DNA of 64,000 nucleotides from Streptomyces thermodiastaticus (GCF_014656135.1 NZ_BNBV01000031.1:1-64000); one strand, 5' to 3'. Numbered from the stretch's first letter, positions 36,428 to 45,463 are shown. Notes: generated from the sequence alone by a model not told the origin. Made by a program: numbers and translations.

Positions 36428-36595
36428 CTACCGCTTCCGTCGTCGTGCCGACACGGCCAGGGAAATGACGGCGCCGGCCACCAGACCCAGCACGGCACCG
36501 CCCCAGTTGTCCTGGCTGAAGGCCACGGCCGCGACGACGACCCCGATGAGCAGGGGAAACGCAGGTGCCATACCGCCCTGCTTGCCTTGGTTCAT
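36428..36595 (-). CDS. 55-aa two-TM membrane protein (possible immunity peptide)
   Basis: Small protein with two membrane segments (FPLLIGVVVAAVAFSQ and AVLGLVAGAVISLAVSA) and a basic C-terminus (RRRKR). ATG 36595 follows AGGAGAG. An ATG at 36625 overlapping the LanM2 stop would add 10 residues. Small membrane proteins in lantibiotic operons often give self-protection; no homology is recognised, so that role is inferred from position only. Confidence 0.6.
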   Translation of the reverse strand: MNQGKQGGMAPAFPLLIGVVVAAVAFSQDNWGGAVLGLVAGAVISLAVSARRRKR

Positions 36596-36621
36596 GACTG
36601 GTTCTCTCCTGTCTCCGGTCG

Positions 36622-39468
36622 TCATCGCAGGACTTCTCTCACGGCGCTCCCGCCGCGCGGCCGCGGCATCGACGGTTCCGGCACGCCGGAGGCGGTCAAC
36701 GCCACCGGCACGAAGGCCGGTTCCTGACCGTCGAGTGCCCTGTTCAGCATGAGGTCGGTGTGGCCGATGCCCGACCAGCCGAACATGTAGCCCAGCAGCG
36801 AGGTCCTACCCGGACAACCGGTGTGGAACCCATGCTTGCGGGCCGCCTCCGCCACGCGGTCCCGGTAGTCGGCCGCCCGTTCGAGCATGGATCGGTCCTC
36901 CAGCAGTCGGCTCGCCGCGATCAGCGACTGGATCACGCCGCTGGAGCCGTGGCACACCGACAGGTCCACCGGGCTCTGCTCCCGCAACGACGTCGCCCGG
37001 TCCGCCAGTTCTTCGAGGCGTGTGCCGGTCGGTGTCCGCCGCCGGCCCGCCGACGTCAGGATCTCCGCCGCGACCAGCAGCAGCCCCGCGTTGCCGTTGC
37101 ACCATCCCGGCACCGGCGGCAGCCCCCCGTCGGCCAGGCGTTCCGTCAGCCAGTCCGCGGCCGCGCCGGTCAGGGACGGGTCACCCAGGTACCGGCCGAT
37201 CCGGGACACGGCCCACTGCATGCCGACATCGCCGTGAGCCACGTCGAACCACGCGCGGTCCCGCCTCGTCCCGGCCTGTGCGAGCACCAGGTCGCACAGG
37301 CGCGTCAGCCGCTCCTCGTCCATCAAGGGGTCCTGGCCCGCTTCGAGACGGGCCAGCACGGCCATGAGAAAACCGGCGGGGCCGTTGGCCAGGTCCGTCT
37401 CCAGGGTGCCGGCCTCGATGCGCTCCGGAAGCCGCTCCAGCAGCTGGGCCACCCAGGCGCGGTCCTGCCGGCAAGGCCGGGTGAGCAGCAGCGAGGCCGC
37501 CCCGGTGAACACGCTCTCCGGGGCTCGCAGCAGAGCCTCCCCGTACACCTCGAGAAGCGCGCTCAGGCCGCGGTCGGCGCTCAGGTACAGCTCTGTCATC
37601 TCCGCATCGTGCTGCGCGGCGTCCTGGAGGAAGGTGACGATCCCCCCGTTGTCGTGGAACGACAGGAAGTTCCCCGGGACGATGGTGGGGACACCGCGGC
37701 CGGGCCCCACCCCGCCGATCCAGCCGCACTGCGCGCCGTGCTCGTCCTGGTAGGTCACCCGCACGTCCCGGAGCGTGCGTGCCACCCGGGGCCACCATGC
37801 CTCGCCCGCGGCGGTGTGCAGGACCGGAGCGAAAACGCTGTGGGAGGACATCACGTCCGGTGCCGCCTCGGCGAGTTCGCCGAAGCACTCCTCCAGCACG
37901 AACCGGTGGTGGACGTCGCTCTGCCCGGCGTGGAGCGCGAGGCCCGCCCGGGCGTTGTCCGCCGGTGACGACGGATGGGCTCCCTCGTGCCGGGAGGTGT
38001 GCGTGGCCAGCTCGGTGGAGCCGGCCCGCGCAGTGAAGTAGGGCACGTTCCCGGTGTCCAGCGCGACGCGCTCGGCCTCGCCGGCGAACGCGCGGGCCTC
38101 GGACGTCAGGTACCGGGGAAACTCTCTCAGCAGCCCCAGGAGCCGCTCGGTCTCACCGGTGTCGCGCAGGTACCGCGGTTGTGTGGCCGCGTCGAGGAAG
38201 CGGCCGTACACCATCGTCGAGCGGATCAGGCAGCGCACGGGCAGATCGGCGTACCGGTCGAGGACGTCCTCGATCGCCTTGCGCTGCCGGACGGCTCCCA
38301 GGGCGTCGGTGTATCCGGTGACGATGTCGCGGTAGTACCGCACGGACGCCAGTTTCTCCCCGCCGAGCCGCGGCACGTTCTCCTTGTGCCGGTACACGAC
38401 GGGTTCCCAGGACAGGCGGACGGCGTCCGTGCCACCGTCCTGGATCACGGTCTTTTTCAGTTTGCCGGACACCTGTTCACCGCCGACGCCGACACCCGCC
38501 ATGATCACGTCGATCGGCGATTCGGGCCTGACGTTCGGGACCAGCATGGTGGAGGCCACGGAGGCCTCGACATGGTTGATCAGCCGGTGTTCCAGTGAGT
38601 CGTTCCCGGTCCCGGCGCCCGGCCGCAGCATCATCTCCGTGTCGATGACGCACGGGTGCTCCCCGGCGGCCAGCAGGTTCTCGTCGTGGAGGTCGGACGC
38701 GCCGATGGCGCCGAAGAGCGCGCACAGCGCGCCGAAGCGGTAGAAGTACCGGGCCGGCTGGTCCGGCGCGGTCATGGCGTGGGGGGTGACGAACCGCTGC
38801 CATCCATGGTCGCCGACGGACAGCGAGGCCGGCACGCATCCGTCGAGGCTGTGGGCGAGATACGGCTCGGCCGCGGCGTACAGGTCGCGGACGAAGTCGT
38901 CGGACGCCAGGGGACGCGGTTTGAAGACCAGCTTGCCGCCGCCGGCGAGGCGCAGGACCATGACACGCCGGTTGTCGTTGTGCGGGTCGCCGCCCGTGGT
39001 GATCAAAGAGGCGAGCGTGTCGTCCTCGTCCTCCAGCAGACCGCCCGCCACAAGCCGCGGCCGGTCCTGCTGAAAGGCCGTGAACAGGTCGTCGTAGGCG
39101 TCGATGAAGTGATCCAGGACCACGGTGAGCCGGCGGCGCAGCACCGGATAACGGTCCAGGATGTCACGGCAGTTGCCCGGATCGTCCAGGTGCCGGCGGA
39201 ACGTCCGGAGCGCCTCGCCGCTCTCGGCGGACATGGGCAGCCCCTGGGCTTCCCGGAATGCGTGGAACTCCCCTATCAGCACGCGAAGGGAGTGTCCCTC
39301 CACGGTGGTGACGAGGTCTTCCCAGATCCGGTCGGTCAGTTCATCCGCGTGCTCGGGCGTGGACACCCGGGACAGGGGACCGTGCAATCGGTCCACGACT
39401 GTTCGACGGGGTATGCGGTTCGTGTAGAACGGCAGGAAATCGGCGACTGCCACCTGCGGGCCGGTCAC
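36622..39468 (-). CDS. lanM: class II lanthipeptide synthetase LanM (second, 948 aa)
   Basis: Bifunctional enzyme that dehydrates Ser/Thr (N-terminal DUF4135 kinase/lyase-type domain) and closes (Me)Lan rings with Cys (C-terminal LanC domain). Zinc ligands are visible: Cys790 in GWCNGNAG and Cys839-His840 in SVCHGSSG. The dehydratase shows LRLAGGGKLVFKPRPL and IGASDLHDENLLAAGEHPCV (kinase-like loops), DTEMMLRP. Distinct from LanM1, so each may modify one peptide. GTG start overlaps the lanT stop by 4 nt; operon-coupled. Confidence 0.93.
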   Translation of the reverse strand: MTGPQVAVADFLPFYTNRIPRRTVVDRLHGPLSRVSTPEHADELTDRIWEDLVTTVEGHSLRVLIGEFHAFREAQGLPMSAESGEALRTFRRHLDDPGNCRDILDRYPVLRRRLTVVLDHFIDAYDDLFTAFQQDRPRLVAGGLLEDEDDTLASLITTGGDPHNDNRRVMVLRLAGGGKLVFKPRPLASDDFVRDLYAAAEPYLAHSLDGCVPASLSVGDHGWQRFVTPHAMTAPDQPARYFYRFGALCALFGAIGASDLHDENLLAAGEHPCVIDTEMMLRPGAGTGNDSLEHRLINHVEASVASTMLVPNVRPESPIDVIMAGVGVGGEQVSGKLKKTVIQDGGTDAVRLSWEPVVYRHKENVPRLGGEKLASVRYYRDIVTGYTDALGAVRQRKAIEDVLDRYADLPVRCLIRSTMVYGRFLDAATQPRYLRDTGETERLLGLLREFPRYLTSEARAFAGEAERVALDTGNVPYFTARAGSTELATHTSRHEGAHPSSPADNARAGLALHAGQSDVHHRFVLEECFGELAEAAPDVMSSHSVFAPVLHTAAGEAWWPRVARTLRDVRVTYQDEHGAQCGWIGGVGPGRGVPTIVPGNFLSFHDNGGIVTFLQDAAQHDAEMTELYLSADRGLSALLEVYGEALLRAPESVFTGAASLLLTRPCRQDRAWVAQLLERLPERIEAGTLETDLANGPAGFLMAVLARLEAGQDPLMDEERLTRLCDLVLAQAGTRRDRAWFDVAHGDVGMQWAVSRIGRYLGDPSLTGAAADWLTERLADGGLPPVPGWCNGNAGLLLVAAEILTSAGRRRTPTGTRLEELADRATSLREQSPVDLSVCHGSSGVIQSLIAASRLLEDRSMLERAADYRDRVAEAARKHGFHTGCPGRTSLLGYMFGWSGIGHTDLMLNRALDGQEPAFVPVALTASGVPEPSMPRPRGGSAVREVLR

Positions 39469-41657
39469 GCTCGCTCTCCCCCCACCAGCGTGTCCTCCCG
39501 CTGGTTCTCACCGTACAAGTTCGCGTACAAGTCGTCCTCTCCGAGGAGTTCTTCGTGGGTTCCGGCTTCCCTGATCGTCCCTTTGTCGAGGACGTAGATC
39601 CGATCGGCCGACTTCACGGTGGCCAGGCGGTGCGCTATCACGATCTGCGTGGCCCCGATCTCCGAGATGACCTGCATGACACGGCGTTCGTTGATGTTGT
39701 CGAGTGCCGCCGTGGCCTCGTCCATGACCAGGATCTTCGGTTGTCCCAGCAGGGCCCGGGCGATGGCGATCCGCTGGCGCTGACCGCCCGAGAAGTTGGC
39801 TCCCATGTCGGATACCAGGGTGTTGAACCCCATGGGCAGGTCGTCGACGAAGTCCAGGATCCCCAGCCGGTCGCAGAACTCGCGGACGTACTCCTCGGAC
39901 AGGTCCTTGCCCAGTGTCAGGTTCTCCAGGATGGTGCGATTGTGCATGTGCACCTCCTGGGGGATGTAGCCGATGGTGCGGCGCAGAGCGGTCTTGTCGT
40001 ACTCCTCGAGGTCGTGTCCGCCGAACTCGATCGTTCCGCTCGTGGCCTCGTAGAGCCCGCAGATGATGCGGCCGAGGGTGCTCTTTCCCGATCCCGAGGG
40101 GCCGACGAGGGCTATGCGTTCTCCCGCACCGATCGTCATCGTGACGTTCCGGACCACCAGGTCGCTGTGTCTGGTGAACCGGAAGCTGACGTTCTTGAGG
40201 CTGATGGACGGGGAGGTGAGTTCGGTACGGGTGCCGCCGGGCGTCTCCGGTTCCTCCTCGGAGATCTCCGCCAGCCGGGACACGTACCGGGACACCTCGT
40301 TGAACGAGGTGTACGTCTGGAACACCGAACCGGCCAGAGAGAAATAGGTCGCGGAAATCGCCTGGACCGACACGGCGGCCCCGAGGGATATGCGTCCGTC
40401 ACCGACCAGGTGAAGACTGAACAGCAGCAGGAGCAACGGCCCGAACATCTGCGTCGTGGTCGACAGACCGGCTATCCGGCCCTGCTGGAGACGCATCCGC
40501 GTCTTCATCGCGTTCAGCGAGTGGCTGTACGTCTCGTTCCAGCCGTTCAGGAACTCCTGGGCGTAACCGCCCATTTTGATCGCCGGGATCGACACGATGG
40601 CGTCGAGCTGGGTTCCCTGGCTCTTGGAGAGATACGCGATCTCCGAGTCGACCGCCTCGGTGACCCGGTACCGCGTCTTCACCAGATACAGGGCGTTGAG
40701 CAGGAACATGCCGACGGCGACCAGCCCCAGGCGCCACTCCGTGACCAGCAGGTACACCGTGACGCAGATCAGTGCGCCCACGTCGAGCAGGCCCTGGGCC
40801 ATCCGGGACGAGATCAGGTCGCGTACCGACGTCACGCTGTTGAGCCGGTAGATCAGTTCGCCGGGCGGCCGTGTGGTGAAGAACTTGAACGGCAGGTTGA
40901 GGAGCCTGGTGAACGTCTGGTTCATCAGGTCCTTGCCCAGTACCGCGATCAGCGAGGACAGCAGTACGACCCTCGTCAGGTGCAGCGTGTAGTAGCCCAG
41001 GGCGGCGGCCAGCACGGCTCCCAGGAGGAGGGCCGCATCGCCGAGTCCGTGCCAGTGCGCGTACCGGTCGACGGCCCATCGGGTGAGGACGGGGATGCCG
41101 AGAACGGTCCCGTACCCGCTGAGCGACAGCAGGGCCACCAGGCCGATGCGCCTCTTCGCGTCCGTCGTGAGCAGCAGGAACTTGCGCCACTCGGAAAACG
41201 GCCTGGCGCGCCTCTTCTCGAACCCTTCGGCCGGCTCGGCGGCGAGGACGATCTCGGTGAAGCTCTTCTCCAGCTCCTCGCGGCTGATCCGGCGCCGTCC
41301 GACCGCGGGGTCCATGACGACGGCCGTCCGGCCGTCGAAGGTCTCCAGGACGACGAAGTGGTAGTTCTCCCAGTAGAGGATCACCGGTGAGGTGAAGTTC
41401 TCCAGGGCGGCCACGTTCCTGACCCGGTACGGCTTGACCCGCATGCCGCGTGATTCCAGGAACTGCGCCAGCTGGCTGGCCGACAGGCCGTCGCGTCCCG
41501 CTTCCATGACCTCGCGGGCACTGACGATCTCCTCCGCGCGCCCGTAGTACCGCAGCAGGGCGATGCACGAGCACAGACCGCACTCCGTCTGCGTGACCTG
41601 GGTCACGGTCGGCACCCGGCGTGCCGTGGACATCCTCTTCCGGTGGGGTCTGATCAC
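39465..41657 (-). CDS. lanT: LanT, C39-peptidase ABC exporter
   Basis: 730-aa exporter that cleaves GG/GA leaders and exports the peptide. N-terminal C39 peptidase with Cys26 (QTECGLCSCIA), His100 (WENYHFVVLE) and Asp116 (VVMDPAVG) all intact. Then about six TM segments and the ABC domain: Walker A GPSGSGKST, signature FSGGQRQRIA, Walker B ILVMDEATAALD. Start GTG 41657 overlaps the LanM1 TGA and has GGGAGGA upstream; ATG 41633 is an alternative. The leaders here end in GG and GA, both typical cleavage sites. Confidence 0.95.
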   Translation of the reverse strand: MIRPHRKRMSTARRVPTVTQVTQTECGLCSCIALLRYYGRAEEIVSAREVMEAGRDGLSASQLAQFLESRGMRVKPYRVRNVAALENFTSPVILYWENYHFVVLETFDGRTAVVMDPAVGRRRISREELEKSFTEIVLAAEPAEGFEKRRARPFSEWRKFLLLTTDAKRRIGLVALLSLSGYGTVLGIPVLTRWAVDRYAHWHGLGDAALLLGAVLAAALGYYTLHLTRVVLLSSLIAVLGKDLMNQTFTRLLNLPFKFFTTRPPGELIYRLNSVTSVRDLISSRMAQGLLDVGALICVTVYLLVTEWRLGLVAVGMFLLNALYLVKTRYRVTEAVDSEIAYLSKSQGTQLDAIVSIPAIKMGGYAQEFLNGWNETYSHSLNAMKTRMRLQQGRIAGLSTTTQMFGPLLLLLFSLHLVGDGRISLGAAVSVQAISATYFSLAGSVFQTYTSFNEVSRYVSRLAEISEEEPETPGGTRTELTSPSISLKNVSFRFTRHSDLVVRNVTMTIGAGERIALVGPSGSGKSTLGRIICGLYEATSGTIEFGGHDLEEYDKTALRRTIGYIPQEVHMHNRTILENLTLGKDLSEEYVREFCDRLGILDFVDDLPMGFNTLVSDMGANFSGGQRQRIAIARALLGQPKILVMDEATAALDNINERRVMQVISEIGATQIVIAHRLATVKSADRIYVLDKGTIREAGTHEELLGEDDLYANLYGENQREDTLVGGERA

Positions 41658-44600
41658 GGTCGACGTCCTCCCACGGTGAGGGTGAGCGGGCACAGGCGCA
41701 GGTCCGGATCGATCCGGTTGAGCAGGTGCAGTGCCAGGCCGGCGCTGCCGACCATGAGGCTGTTGGTGTGTGCGTAACGGCTGTCGGGGTCGGCCAGCTT
41801 GCGACGGAACACCTCCGGCTGGAGCCATCGGCGCTCCTTCTCCCGCACCTCGGCATGCAGCGGTGCGTCGGCCGGGCCGGCGACGAAGCGCAGGGCGGCG
41901 TGGTTCCCCAGGTCGCCGTGGCACCAGGTCAGGTTGCGGCCGAAACCGAGGCGCAGCGTATTGCCGAGCGCCTGGTCCCGCAGGGCCGTGACGTCCTCGC
42001 CGCCGGGCACGGTCCCGTAGGCGGACAGGGCCAGTGCGACACCGGTCGAGCCGTGGCACCAGCCCGTCGCGAAGGTTCCCTTCACCGAGGCCCGGGACGA
42101 CCAGTTCCGCTCGTCCGGGTCGAAGAACACGTCGAGCCGCTTGACGAGTGAGGTCAGCACCGTCTCGACCAGTGGCCGGTGTTCCGTCGGCAGCAGGGGA
42201 TGAGCACGGCCGAGCGCGTACACCACCCCGCTGATTCCATGGGCGAACCCCGACTGGTCCAGGACCGACCGGGCGAAGGCTCCGTCTCCCCGGATCGCCC
42301 GGGCGAGCAGGAGCGTCACCTCGGTGACCGCTTCGGGCGCGTCGGAACCCACGACGGCCGTGAGGCAGTTCAGCACGCCGGCGAGGCCGCTGATGACGTC
42401 CAGGGGCAGCTCGTCGGTCGGCTCGGCGCGGATCTGCTCGAGGACCAGGGGCACCGCACCCTGGGCGGCGCGCACCCAGTCGTCCTCGCCGGCCAGGCGG
42501 CCTGCCGCCGAGAGGCAGAACAGGACGCCCGCCATGCCGGTGTAGCCGCCGTATCCGGCCTGCCGGAGGCTGCGGTACTCGTAGCGGTGCGAGGCCAGGA
42601 TGTCGGCGGTCGCCGAGAAGATCTGCCGTGACACGCTCAGATAGCGGTCGTCGTCCAGGACCCGTCCGGCGGCGCCGAGCGTGAGGGCGATTCCGGTCCG
42701 GCCGGTGTACAGGTCGTAGCCGAGCACGCCGGGGGGCCAGGGGCGGTCGGCCTCCGCGGACGCCAGCGGTCCGATCCAGGTCCTGGGCAGGTGCGCGAAG
42801 CGATCGGGCAGGGAGGTGTCGGCCAGGCCGTCGCAGAGCTCACGCGCGAGACAGACGAGAGCCTGACGCTCACCGGGGTCGGCACCGCCGTGAGCGGGGG
42901 CTGCCACGTGCCGTGCGGGAGACAGGTGGTTGTCCGGGAACTGAGCGGTGAACGCCGACCGGATGAGCCGCAGCTGCCGTACGAGATCGGCTTCGCCGAG
43001 GCCGGCGGCCTTGTCGAGGGCGAGTTCCAACGGGGAGCGGCTGAGCGCGGCGCCCACTTCCCGGCCGTCTCCGTCGCAGATCCGGGTGCCGGTGGCGCTG
43101 ACGGTGAAGTACGGGACGTCACGCTCGGCCATCTGCCGGAGCTCGGAGACGACCAGCGGCCGGGCCGAGGTTTTGCTGGCTATGGCGATGCGCTTGAGCA
43201 GCGCCAGATAGGTGGCCGGGTCGTCGAGTGCGCTCGGTCCCGTGGTCATGCGCAGGGTCTGGGAGTAGAGCGCGGTGGGGTTGTGGACGTAGCGGATCCG
43301 CAGACCGTCGGCGATCGTGCGCAGCAGTGTGGTCCAGGTGCCGCGGGCCGCGAGGACCGCGCGGTACGTCCGTGTGAAGCCGTCGGCCATCGCGCGGCCC
43401 AGGCGCAGGATCTCCTCCTCGGTCCGCTCGCCGGCCACGGTCCTGCGTGCCGGCGCCGCCTGTGGCGTGAGGAAGAGACTGATCCGGTCCGTGTACGGCG
43501 CGTCGAAACTCATCTGCTTGAACGGGGAGGTGCCGCGCCCCGGACCGCCGAGGAATCCGAGGTCCACATGCCCGCTTTGGTCCTTCTTCCTTCCTGCCAT
43601 CACCAGCGGCAGGATTCCGACTCCGTAGACCGACTGCCCGATCGTGGTGTACGCGTTCCCCTCGGCTTCCGGAACCGGCCCGACGTGGACACGCTCCGGG
43701 TGGAGAAGGGTCTCGAGATCCACCGGAACGGGACCGCGGCGGGTCGGCACGATGTTCTCGAAGTGCATGTCGCGCGCGTTCAGCAGATACAGGACCGCTG
43801 CCAGTTCGCCGCTGTCGCGCATGAAGCGCTCGGAGATGTCGGAGACGTCCTCGGCCTCGATGTACTCGACATACCCGTAACCGTCGCGGGCGAGTGTCTT
43901 GGCGGTGACGAGACGGGTACCGAAGGCCGTGTTGAGTTCGTCCGCGAGCCGGACGAAGGCGGCCTCGCAGGACACGTCGCGCGGTTTGTAGACCAGGCGT
44001 CTGCCGGACTCGAAGGTGAGGACGCAGACGGCCCGGCCATGATGGTGGGTGTCGCCCTCGGGGGTGCCGAAGGAGACCAGTGCGTCGTCCGGCGCGAGAC
44101 CGAAGGCGTCATGGAGCGCCTCGCGGTCGGCCACCACCCTGGAGCAGAGCTCGACGACTGCGTCGACGGTGCCGGCCAGCAGCACCGGCGTGAGATCCCG
44201 CAGTACGGGAAAGCTGAGGCCTCCGGCGGCGGTGAACGAGCTGCGGATCGCCTCGTCCACGAAGTAGCGGTAGCGCTCCTGGGAGTCGTCCCCCTTGAGG
44301 AGTTGCTGCTCGCGGGCGTGGTTGATGGCCGCCACCAGCGGACGGGTGTACATCTCGCGGATGCGGGTCTCCGCCCTGCCGAGCAGTTCGACCAGCGCTT
44401 CGTCGGGGTCGGCGAACAGGCCGGGGAAGGCGGCCAGCGGATCTCCGTCCGCAGCACCCGCCGCGACCTGTCTGATCACGTGCTGGAACGGGTATTCCTC
44501 CGGTCGTGCCAGCCACTCTGTGACGACCCCGGGACGGGTGGGTACCACGGCGGGCTCCCGCGGCTCACCGGTGACAACGGCGAGGACGTGGTCGTCGAAC

Positions 44601-44674
44601 GGTGCGAGCGGAGTGATCGTTTCCCCGATCTCCGTGTCGTCGAACTCCGGGTAGAAGTTGATCGCAGTTCTCAT
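41654..44674 (-). CDS. lanM: class II lanthipeptide synthetase LanM (first, 1006 aa)
   Basis: Full-length LanM next to the precursor genes. N-terminal DUF4135 dehydratase: VLTFESGRRLVYKPRDVSCE, then YLLNARDMHFENIVPTRRGP and PVDLETLLHP. C-terminal LanC-like cyclase with zinc ligands Cys873 (GWCHGSTG) and Cys918-His919 (TWCHGDLGNH) and GYTGMAGVLF, SGLAGVLNCL turns. ATG 44674 follows AAGGACAGG. Differs clearly in sequence from LanM2. An attenuator hairpin lies just upstream. Confidence 0.95.
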   Translation of the reverse strand: MRTAINFYPEFDDTEIGETITPLAPFDDHVLAVVTGEPREPAVVPTRPGVVTEWLARPEEYPFQHVIRQVAAGAADGDPLAAFPGLFADPDEALVELLGRAETRIREMYTRPLVAAINHAREQQLLKGDDSQERYRYFVDEAIRSSFTAAGGLSFPVLRDLTPVLLAGTVDAVVELCSRVVADREALHDAFGLAPDDALVSFGTPEGDTHHHGRAVCVLTFESGRRLVYKPRDVSCEAAFVRLADELNTAFGTRLVTAKTLARDGYGYVEYIEAEDVSDISERFMRDSGELAAVLYLLNARDMHFENIVPTRRGPVPVDLETLLHPERVHVGPVPEAEGNAYTTIGQSVYGVGILPLVMAGRKKDQSGHVDLGFLGGPGRGTSPFKQMSFDAPYTDRISLFLTPQAAPARRTVAGERTEEEILRLGRAMADGFTRTYRAVLAARGTWTTLLRTIADGLRIRYVHNPTALYSQTLRMTTGPSALDDPATYLALLKRIAIASKTSARPLVVSELRQMAERDVPYFTVSATGTRICDGDGREVGAALSRSPLELALDKAAGLGEADLVRQLRLIRSAFTAQFPDNHLSPARHVAAPAHGGADPGERQALVCLARELCDGLADTSLPDRFAHLPRTWIGPLASAEADRPWPPGVLGYDLYTGRTGIALTLGAAGRVLDDDRYLSVSRQIFSATADILASHRYEYRSLRQAGYGGYTGMAGVLFCLSAAGRLAGEDDWVRAAQGAVPLVLEQIRAEPTDELPLDVISGLAGVLNCLTAVVGSDAPEAVTEVTLLLARAIRGDGAFARSVLDQSGFAHGISGVVYALGRAHPLLPTEHRPLVETVLTSLVKRLDVFFDPDERNWSSRASVKGTFATGWCHGSTGVALALSAYGTVPGGEDVTALRDQALGNTLRLGFGRNLTWCHGDLGNHAALRFVAGPADAPLHAEVREKERRWLQPEVFRRKLADPDSRYAHTNSLMVGSAGLALHLLNRIDPDLRLCPLTLTVGGRRP

Positions 44675-44716
44675 TGCCTGTCCTTCTGCACGCGATGTGA
44701 AGTGACCCCCAAAGAC

Positions 44717-44758
44717 GGGGCGGAATGGACCCTTGGGGGTTTCGGTCCATTCCGCCCC
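44717..44758 (-). terminator. attenuator hairpin between precursor genes and lanM1
   Basis: Perfect 15-bp stem (GGGGCGGAATGGACC and complement) with 12-nt loop, 28 nt after the last precursor stop; partial termination here would raise precursor mRNA over enzyme mRNA. Confidence 0.8.
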
Positions 44759-44785
44759 GCCCGCTTACACCGGCCTACAGAGCAC

Positions 44786-44947
44786 TCAGCAGTCGTTGGT
44801 GCACTTGGTGGTCGGGCAGAAGGCGGCGCTGGCCGCCACCGTCACCGCGATGGAGACCGGCGTCGTACCACCGGTGACGTCGGCCTCGCTCAGCTCGATG
44901 AGCTCGGCCTCGTCGTACGCCCCGAGCATGTCCTTCTCGTTCTGCAT
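44786..44947 (-). CDS. lanA: lantibiotic beta-type precursor peptide, copy 1
   Basis: 53 aa. Leader of 27 residues begins MQNEKDMLGAYDEAELIELS and ends DVTGG (double-glycine site). The 26-residue core starts TTPVSIAVTVAA and ends SAAFCPTTKCTNDC. CPTTKC is the hallmark of the beta peptides of lacticin 3147, haloduracin and lichenicidin. Three Cys (17, 22, 26) can pair as Ser13-Cys17, Thr19-Cys22 and Thr23-Cys26, the same spacing as lacticin A2. The ATG has AGAGGAG upstream. Core identical to copy 2; leader differs only at residue 7 (Met for Val). Confidence 0.95.
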   Translation of the reverse strand: MQNEKDMLGAYDEAELIELSEADVTGGTTPVSIAVTVAASAAFCPTTKCTNDC

Positions 44948-44983
44948 GATCGCTCCTCTCACCCCTGACAGAGGTCAGCCGGT

Positions 44984-45145
44984 TCAGCAGTCGTTGGTGC
45001 ACTTGGTGGTCGGGCAGAAGGCGGCGCTGGCCGCCACCGTCACCGCGATGGAGACCGGCGTCGTACCACCGGTGACGTCGGCCTCGCTCAGCTCGATGAG
45101 CTCGGCCTCGTCGTACGCCCCGAGAACGTCCTTCTCGTTCTGCAT
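44984..45145 (-). CDS. lanA: lantibiotic beta-type precursor peptide, copy 2
   Basis: 53 aa, near-identical to copy 1: two substitutions over 162 nt, one amino-acid change (Val7) in the leader, core identical. Has AGAGGAAGCG before the ATG. Lies 29 nt downstream of the alpha precursor stop. Duplication doubles beta dosage relative to alpha. Confidence 0.95.
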   Translation of the reverse strand: MQNEKDVLGAYDEAELIELSEADVTGGTTPVSIAVTVAASAAFCPTTKCTNDC

Positions 45146-45174
45146 GACGCTTCCTCTCCCGTCTGCGGCGAAGG

Positions 45175-45339
45175 TCAGTTGCAGTTGGGCTGGCATTCCT
45201 TGGTGAGGGTGCACCAGCCGCCGCTGTTGCCCAGCGCGTCCGACAGCGAGAAGGTGTTCGTGGTGCACGCGCCGTACGCGACGCCGTCGAAGTCCTGCTC
45301 TTCGATCTCCTCGAGGAGGGACAGGTCACCCTGGTACAT
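45175..45339 (-). CDS. lanA: lantibiotic alpha-type precursor peptide
   Basis: 54 aa. Leader of 24 residues (MYQGDLSLLEEIEEQDFDGV then AYGA) and a 30-residue core that starts CTTNTFSLSDALGN and ends GWCTLTKECQPNCN. It follows the lacticin 3147 A1/haloduracin-alpha pattern: N-terminal Cys, then CTLTxEC, the mersacidin-type lipid II-binding ring. Four Cys (1, 19, 25, 29). Ser7, which becomes D-Ala in lacticin A1, is conserved; Trp18 is the sole Trp of the cores. Cleavage after GA. GGGAG lies upstream of the ATG. Confidence 0.95.
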   Translation of the reverse strand: MYQGDLSLLEEIEEQDFDGVAYGACTTNTFSLSDALGNSGGWCTLTKECQPNCN

Positions 45340-45463
45340 GGGGTTCTCCCTTGTGTGATGGATCCGGACGCCGGACGGTCACCGGCGCCTGGATTCATCG
45401 TGGAAGGCGGACATTCGGCCTCCGCATCGCTGATGAGCAAGAGCGCGCATCGGCTGCGCACAA

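Larger units (their letters stand above)
44786..45145. repeat. direct duplication of the beta-precursor gene
   Basis: 162-nt units at 44786-44947 and 44984-45145, offset 198 nt and identical but for two bases. Recent duplication or gene conversion. Confidence 0.9.
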
